From: Lasiosphaeria ovina
Taxonomy: Eukaryota > Ascomycota > Sordariomycetes > Sordariales > Lasiosphaeriaceae
Assembly: GCA_033439765.1 (NCBI GenBank)
Contig: JAULSN010000005.1
Location: forward strand, 1,426,001-1,490,000
Direction: 5' to 3'
Length of the DNA stretch: 64,000 bases
Within the stretch, counting starts at the first letter, position 1. Each line of letters begins with the position of its first letter. The notes under the pieces are model-generated. The model ran no database searches and was not told where the DNA came from. It worked only from the letters and a program-made list of their open reading frames with translations. Below, piece by piece: positions 59,288 through 64,000 of the stretch. The translations under genes were made by a program, and so were the position numbers.

Positions 59288-60643
59288 ATGAACAAAACGA
59301 CAGGAAAGACACCGGCACAGTCCCCTCCTAAAATCGCCATCATCGGGGCTGGACCGGCAGGGTGTATGCTCGCTCGGCTGCTGCACCTGGCAGGAATCCC
59401 CGTGACCGTCTTTGAGGGCGAGGCGTCGCCGAACTACCGATCACAGGGCGGCACGCTAGACCTGCACACGCACACGGGCATTGCGGCACTCAAGCAGGCC
59501 GGGCTATTCGACAAGTTCCTGGAGAGGGCGCGGTACGACGGAGACTTCTTGCAGATCACGGACAAGGACCTGAACGTATTGATCAAGCGAGCCGGGTCGC
59601 CGGCACCCAAGGAGTCTTCTGACCCCGAGAAAGACCCCTCGACGCGCCGCCGCCTCGCCGAGCAGCGTCCCGAGATCGACCGCGCTGATCTCCGACGGAT
59701 TCTTACCGAGAGCTTGCCCGAGGGCACGATCAAGTGGGGCTACCACCTGAAGCAGCTGAACCTGGGAAGCGACAGCCGCAGCAACGCCCTGGTCTTTGAA
59801 AAGAATAACGAGATTGAGACGGAGCGAGGGTTCGATCTCGTCATCGGCGCCGACGGAGCGTGGAGCAAGGTTCGCGGAGCGCTCAGCGATCAGCGGCCCG
59901 AGTATGCCGGGGTGGGAATGATTGAGATGAGCATCCCGGAGCCGGCCACGCGGGCCCCCGAGCTTTATGCGGCGGTGAACCGCGGCAACCTGTTCGGACA
60001 GGGCGAGGGGAAGCGGCTGGTGGTCCAGCAGATGGGCGACGGCACCTTGACAGTACACATCGGCTTCGCGACAGCCGACGAGCACTGGACCGACTCGTGC
60101 GGTTACGATGCCACGGACCTAGCGCAGACGCAGGCCGCCCTGCTTAGACAGCCCGATGGCCTGTTCGCCGACTGGCATTCCATGTTCCACCAGGCAGTCC
60201 TCCGCGCCGAGACCAAGTGCATCCCACGCACGCTGCACAAGCTCCCCGTAGGATTCCGCTGGGAACACCGCTGCGGCGTCACGCTTGTTGGCGATGCCGC
60301 GCATTTGATGACGCCCTTCGCCGGCGAGGGAGTCAACGTCGCACTCGAGGACGCCCTACGGCTGGCGCGGGGCATCATCGCTGCTGTTGAGGGAGGTGCC
60401 GATGACGGGCTCGACTGCGGCGTTTTCGCCTTTGAAGAAGAGATGTGGACCCGTGCTGAGAAAGTTGCCCGGCTGACGGACCAGCTGACAAACATTTGGA
60501 TGTTCTCGAAGGGAGATCCGCGAAGTTTCATCCCCAAGGCGATGGCTCTACACCTCAAGTTCCGGATCCCAGGCTTCTTGCATCCACTGGCCTCCCCTTT
60601 CACTCACTCCTATTTCTTCCTCAAGAACTGTTTCCAGCGTTGA
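59288..60643 (+). CDS. FAD-dependent monooxygenase, TetX-like group
   Basis: A single exon encodes 451 aa. The N-terminal FAD fold is 'KIAIIGAGPAGCMLARLLHL' (GxGxxG at about 20-25) followed by 'VTVFEGEAS' and 'YRSQGGTLDLHTHTGIAALK'. The middle carries 'RPEIDRADLRRILTESLPEG' and the conserved 'DLVIGADGAWSKVR'. The second FAD motif is 'GVTLVGDAAHLMTPFAGEGV', then 'NVALEDALRLARGI'. This is the aromatic-ring or tetracycline-hydroxylase-like class A flavin monooxygenase pattern using NAD(P)H. The true substrate is unknown; fungal copies often act in secondary metabolism or detoxification, but no cluster partner lies nearby. It has no signal peptide or membrane anchor, although the last 20 residues are moderately hydrophobic ('FTHSYFFLKNCFQR'). 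The absence of introns contrasts with most of its neighbours. Confidence 0.92.
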   Translation: MNKTTGKTPAQSPPKIAIIGAGPAGCMLARLLHLAGIPVTVFEGEASPNYRSQGGTLDLHTHTGIAALKQAGLFDKFLERARYDGDFLQITDKDLNVLIKRAGSPAPKESSDPEKDPSTRRRLAEQRPEIDRADLRRILTESLPEGTIKWGYHLKQLNLGSDSRSNALVFEKNNEIETERGFDLVIGADGAWSKVRGALSDQRPEYAGVGMIEMSIPEPATRAPELYAAVNRGNLFGQGEGKRLVVQQMGDGTLTVHIGFATADEHWTDSCGYDATDLAQTQAALLRQPDGLFADWHSMFHQAVLRAETKCIPRTLHKLPVGFRWEHRCGVTLVGDAAHLMTPFAGEGVNVALEDALRLARGIIAAVEGGADDGLDCGVFAFEEEMWTRAEKVARLTDQLTNIWMFSKGDPRSFIPKAMALHLKFRIPGFLHPLASPFTHSYFFLKNCFQR

Positions 60644-63600
60644 GCGATGTGCTACGGCAGAGCAAGCCCTAGTGTGAATTGGAAGTAGGATGGGAGAACG
60701 GATGATATTTCAGAGCCAACCTTTTCTTATGTGTAGATTGTGCTTGTTCGAGTTAGTAGAGTTTGCCCTCGAACACTCTCCCCTGTGTTTCTTTTAGGAT
60801 AGCATTTTCCATTCCTTTGCAGAATTAAGTCGAGGTTTCCGTCGATCCACACTCTATCGAGCCACCATCTTTGATGTAAGATGCACTGATGCCGATGCAG
60901 TGCAATCGGGCAATTTGGTGTCATGCAACTGCAAAACCGTGCTGCAGGAACGAGGACCTCGATCCTTCCTGATTGGGCCTTGGCAGATTTTCGGCTTTGT
61001 GTCGATCTCCCGCTGTGCTGGTGGTTCTTGCCTGGGCCAGACCAGCTGGGCACACACAATGCTCTTTCTCCGCCAACTACCTGCCTGTCTGGCCAAGGCA
61101 GGGCACGCACGCTCGCGCGGTGGGAAACCTGCGGACAAAGAGATGCCTGGGCATCCGACCCATTACCATGGTACCATGGACCGCTCTCCGTCTACTACAT
61201 AGTAGAACATAAAGAGACATAAAACTCTATCAGAGGAGTTGCCGACATGACATCACTGTGAAATAGCCTGCAAATTAGTCAACCCGCCCCTGTGGGCCCA
61301 TCACCTTCAAAGAGCTCTGGGTTGAGCTTTGGAGCTCTCCTTCCCCGCCTGCTCAGGGTCCATTCGTTCATCGCCAGATAGTTTACAGTGGAGTGCGGGC
61401 GCTGAAGGGCGGGGCACAGCTTGTTAAGACAGCCTAAGCCGGCTTTTGGTTCCCAGTGCGGCACACACACTCGAGCTGCGGGAGGAAATTCTCCGACTCG
61501 CCTTTCCAGGTTCCTGGTTATTACCGTAGGCGGTCGGTCCGTTTGCTGCAATGCGGCCGATAGCTTACACTGCAGAGGAGCCGAGCAGCCTCAATGTTGC
61601 TGACAGACTCAGAGATGGCGGCCATGGGCTAAGGTTTGCCTGAGATGCGACCGTGGAGCCATGTCCATCAGGGGAGGGGGCAGCTGGAGTCTGGAGAAGA
61701 CGAACGAACCTTGAAGTTTGGCTGTGGTTTACTCATGCCAGTGAGGGAGAAGTTGCAGCTGCGAGCTTTGAGACTGCAGGCAGCGAGGTAGCTGCAGGTA
61801 AGAGACCCAAGAGTAAGCTACCCAGGTAATTTGTCGCTTCAGCTCATCAGGATATCAAGTCGTGGGGATCTCGTGCATCACCGTCTGCCAGCTTTAAAAA
61901 ACTGAAACCGCCCCCAGGTATTACCAGGCACCAGGATCCACTGATTAGCCATGGACCTCCTGGACTAGTGCCGTGTGTCTGATGAAGAATGATGCCACCA
62001 AGAAGGCAGAGGACCCGGGTCGAGTCGCACCACCAACAATCGGGCAAACCTTTGTGATATCTCTCCAACCATACAGCATTTGGCCTTTCTGGCCCCTCAG
62101 ACCACTTGCCGCAACGCTGTGTGTTCATTGCTGGACACAGCAGATTCTGCCCAGTAGAGATTGGAGCAGCAGCAAACACACCTCGTTACATCGGCCGGCC
62201 CAATTCTGACCTTTACGCCGTTCCATGGCGATAGAAAACCATTGAATAATACTTACAAAGGACCCTTAGAAACTGGCTCCCGGACCTAACATGGAACCCT
62301 GAGAACGGCGTTCAGCCCCCAAAAATGCCCTGCAATTGCACGCAGTCGCAGGGCCGAAGGCATGGAGTCGGAAGCTGCACACGCCTTAGGGGAAGTAAAT
62401 TAACTATAATCAGCTGTATGTACTATACATAGCACACGCCTACCTTGTTCAGGAACTCGGTGGACAGAATTTAGGCACTCTTTCAATGTATTGTGAATTC
62501 GCTAACCAACGTGGAAGCTTCCGCCCTTCCGTCGAGGTCTGCGGAGACCTGAATCACAGAGAGGGCGACCACAGGGAGTAATAGAGATCCGCAGAACATG
62601 GTTTCCAGCGAGTTTGGTTAGGGATCAGCTAAAGACACCCGTCTCCGCGAGATGGAAACTTCCAATTCTCACATCCACCTGGCAGCCATGCAGACGTTGA
62701 TACTGCTTCGAAATAATAGCGACCTTACTCTTACTCGGCGTCTTGAATTGAGGGAACACAGCAACATGCAACAAGTATTACAGATAGCTGAGTCCCTCTT
62801 TTTGTATCAGATCACGTTCCAAGATAAGGTATCGGCGCCTGACATGAGCATGAACAGTCCATCCCAAAATCCAAAATGCATCGGGTTGAGCGAGGTCACG
62901 TGCAGCACTGGCGATCCTTGCGCGCCAAGACGGGCTTTGCTAGAATCGGCGCTAGCGGGGGCTGCCCTGCACTTGCCCATTTCCGCGAGACCATGTTGTT
63001 ACCAACAAAAAATCTCGACGTCGGTCTCTGGCGAAAGCTCCTGCTTCTGTCGCCGAACCTCCTCCATCAAAGGTTCAGAGGAGCCAGCATTGGTTCGCTA
63101 GGGGGCCGTTTTTCGCTGGTTTTTCTTCGTGGCCTCTACGACCTTTTCCTCGAGCGACGGGTTTTTTTCCCCCAGTCCACCTCTCCGACCCCCGCGCTGT
63201 CTGCCGGTTCGTGCCTCCCTTCTCGACATTTAGCAGCTGCCCATCGATCTCGCTCTCCTTCCCCGCCCAAAACCCAACCCGCGAGGCCTTCAACCAGAGC
63301 TGCGAGAAACAAGGTCCAAAAAGCAAGCGAAGCCAGACCGGACCTGCTCTTGGTTGCATCGTGTTTGCTGTTTCCTATTGCCAATTCCCTTCCGAATCAC
63401 CCTGTCCCGCCGGTGGGACCTAATATTCGAGCCCCAAGCGTCTCAAATATCCTGAGCCAGCGACCGAGTCCACCCACCTCGTCAAACTTCCACCTGTGTG
63501 TGGATCACCAGTCAAAGAGGAGAAGCCGTCGATGCGCCTTGTTATTACACTTTCGAGCACGGATCCCGTCTATTTCCATTTGACGAAGCTCCCTGTTACA

Positions 63601-63902
63601 TCTCAGTTTTTTTTGTCTCTTCGGCATCCCGCGCAGCCTCCAGCGGCCAGCGGCGACGAAGCCCAGCCAAAAATCGTACCGTGGCAGGCCGTCGCTACTG
63701 GACCCTCGGGCCTATGCGAGTCGATCTTCTCGCAAGTGCACACCCGCCTCACCCATTCAGTCAGGTCGCACAACTCGGCGCTCTGATTCGCCCAATTCGT
63801 GCAAACACCTTGTCTGCCGCTCCCGCCCTCTCCCGCTCGTAACCCTCTTTCCCCCAAACTTCGCAAAGGTGCGACCAGCGCCACTGGCACCACACAGGAA
63901 CT
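60644..63902. other. Intergenic region upstream of the gene at the right edge
   Basis: Three kilobases without a supported gene. The last 700-1200 nt are C/T-rich and probably promoter plus 5'UTR of the gene that starts at 63903. Frames such as 62876-63583 (235 codons) have no recognisable domain and an in-register antisense rival. Confidence 0.5.
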
Positions 63903-64000
63903 ATGGAAGACCGACTGTCGAACTCAAAACTCACCGTCTCCTCTCCAACAGGCCAATCTCCCACACCCGACATTAAGTCGCCCACCTCTCGACCCTTGTA
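63903..64000 (+). CDS. N-terminus of a protein cut by the window edge
   Basis: An ATG in good context begins a frame of 32 codons that stays open to the end of the window. It starts 'MEDRLSNSKLTVSSPTGQ' and continues Ser/Pro/Thr-rich. A low-complexity N-terminus is common in fungal regulators, but nothing here identifies the product. It could also be an upstream ORF. The call rests on the start context and the strong C/T-rich leader before it. Confidence 0.4.
   Translation, partial: MEDRLSNSKLTVSSPTGQSPTPDIKSPTSRPL

Noticed and set aside
1..64000. tRNA, rRNA, CRISPR or complete transposable element
   Set aside because: No tRNA-like box A/box B pair with a plausible fold, no rRNA motif, no regularly spaced repeats with spacers, and no transposase, integrase or reverse-transcriptase motif was found by eye.

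Overview
The window is nuclear DNA of a filamentous ascomycete, most likely a Sordariomycete (order not resolved). The evidence is short introns (about 55-145 nt) with GTRNGT-type donors, CTAAC/CTGAC branch points and YAG acceptors; GC-rich coding exons; and recognisable fungal orthologues: Snt1, Bud6/Aip3, deoxyhypusine synthase, HMG-CoA lyase, a CE1 esterase and a SesB-NACHT protein. I found no rRNA, tRNA, CRISPR, telomere or intact transposon.

Left part (1-15.2 kb): a gene-poor, lower-GC block full of homopolymers and recurrent TACGGAGTA-like words. It holds three small spliced genes, all on the + strand (A 3245-3852, B 8898-9307, C 11989-12445). They are diverged paralogues. Each has a very short first exon, one phase-2 intron, a low-complexity Ser/Thr/Gln/Ala-rich middle, and a conserved core: a hydrophobic-Q...D..[IV]Y[GA]R[LV] motif followed by an 'AID.[FL]' helix. 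Each has a TATA box 135-225 nt upstream of its ATG. I do not recognise the family, and it is the best candidate here for something undescribed.

Middle-left (15.2-25.8 kb): a Clr5-like/ankyrin protein (minus), a 4 kb gene-poor stretch, a secreted CE1 acetylxylan/feruloyl-type esterase (minus, three exons) and a fructosamine-kinase-family phosphotransferase (minus, five exons).

Middle (27.1-40 kb): a fungal NLR-like gene (plus, eight exons) joining a SesB-type alpha/beta hydrolase, a NACHT-type NTPase and a beta-propeller-like C-terminus; mitochondrial HMG-CoA lyase (plus); a low-complexity protein of unknown function (plus); and deoxyhypusine synthase (minus).

Right part (40.3-64 kb): the very large SANT protein Snt1 (plus, with two Ala-Gln repeat arrays), a serine beta-lactamase-fold hydrolase/transesterase (minus), the polarity factor Bud6/Aip3 (minus), a small GPI-anchored Ser/Thr-rich secreted protein (plus), a TetX-like FAD monooxygenase (plus), and the first 98 nt of a gene cut by the right edge.

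The genes do not form an obvious pathway or metabolite cluster. Housekeeping genes (HMG-CoA lyase, DHS, Snt1, Bud6) lie beside accessory ones (SesB-NACHT, CE1 esterase, FAD monooxygenase, the A-C family). Exon boundaries were placed by eye from splice signals, reading frame and remembered family patterns; they have not been tested against transcripts.
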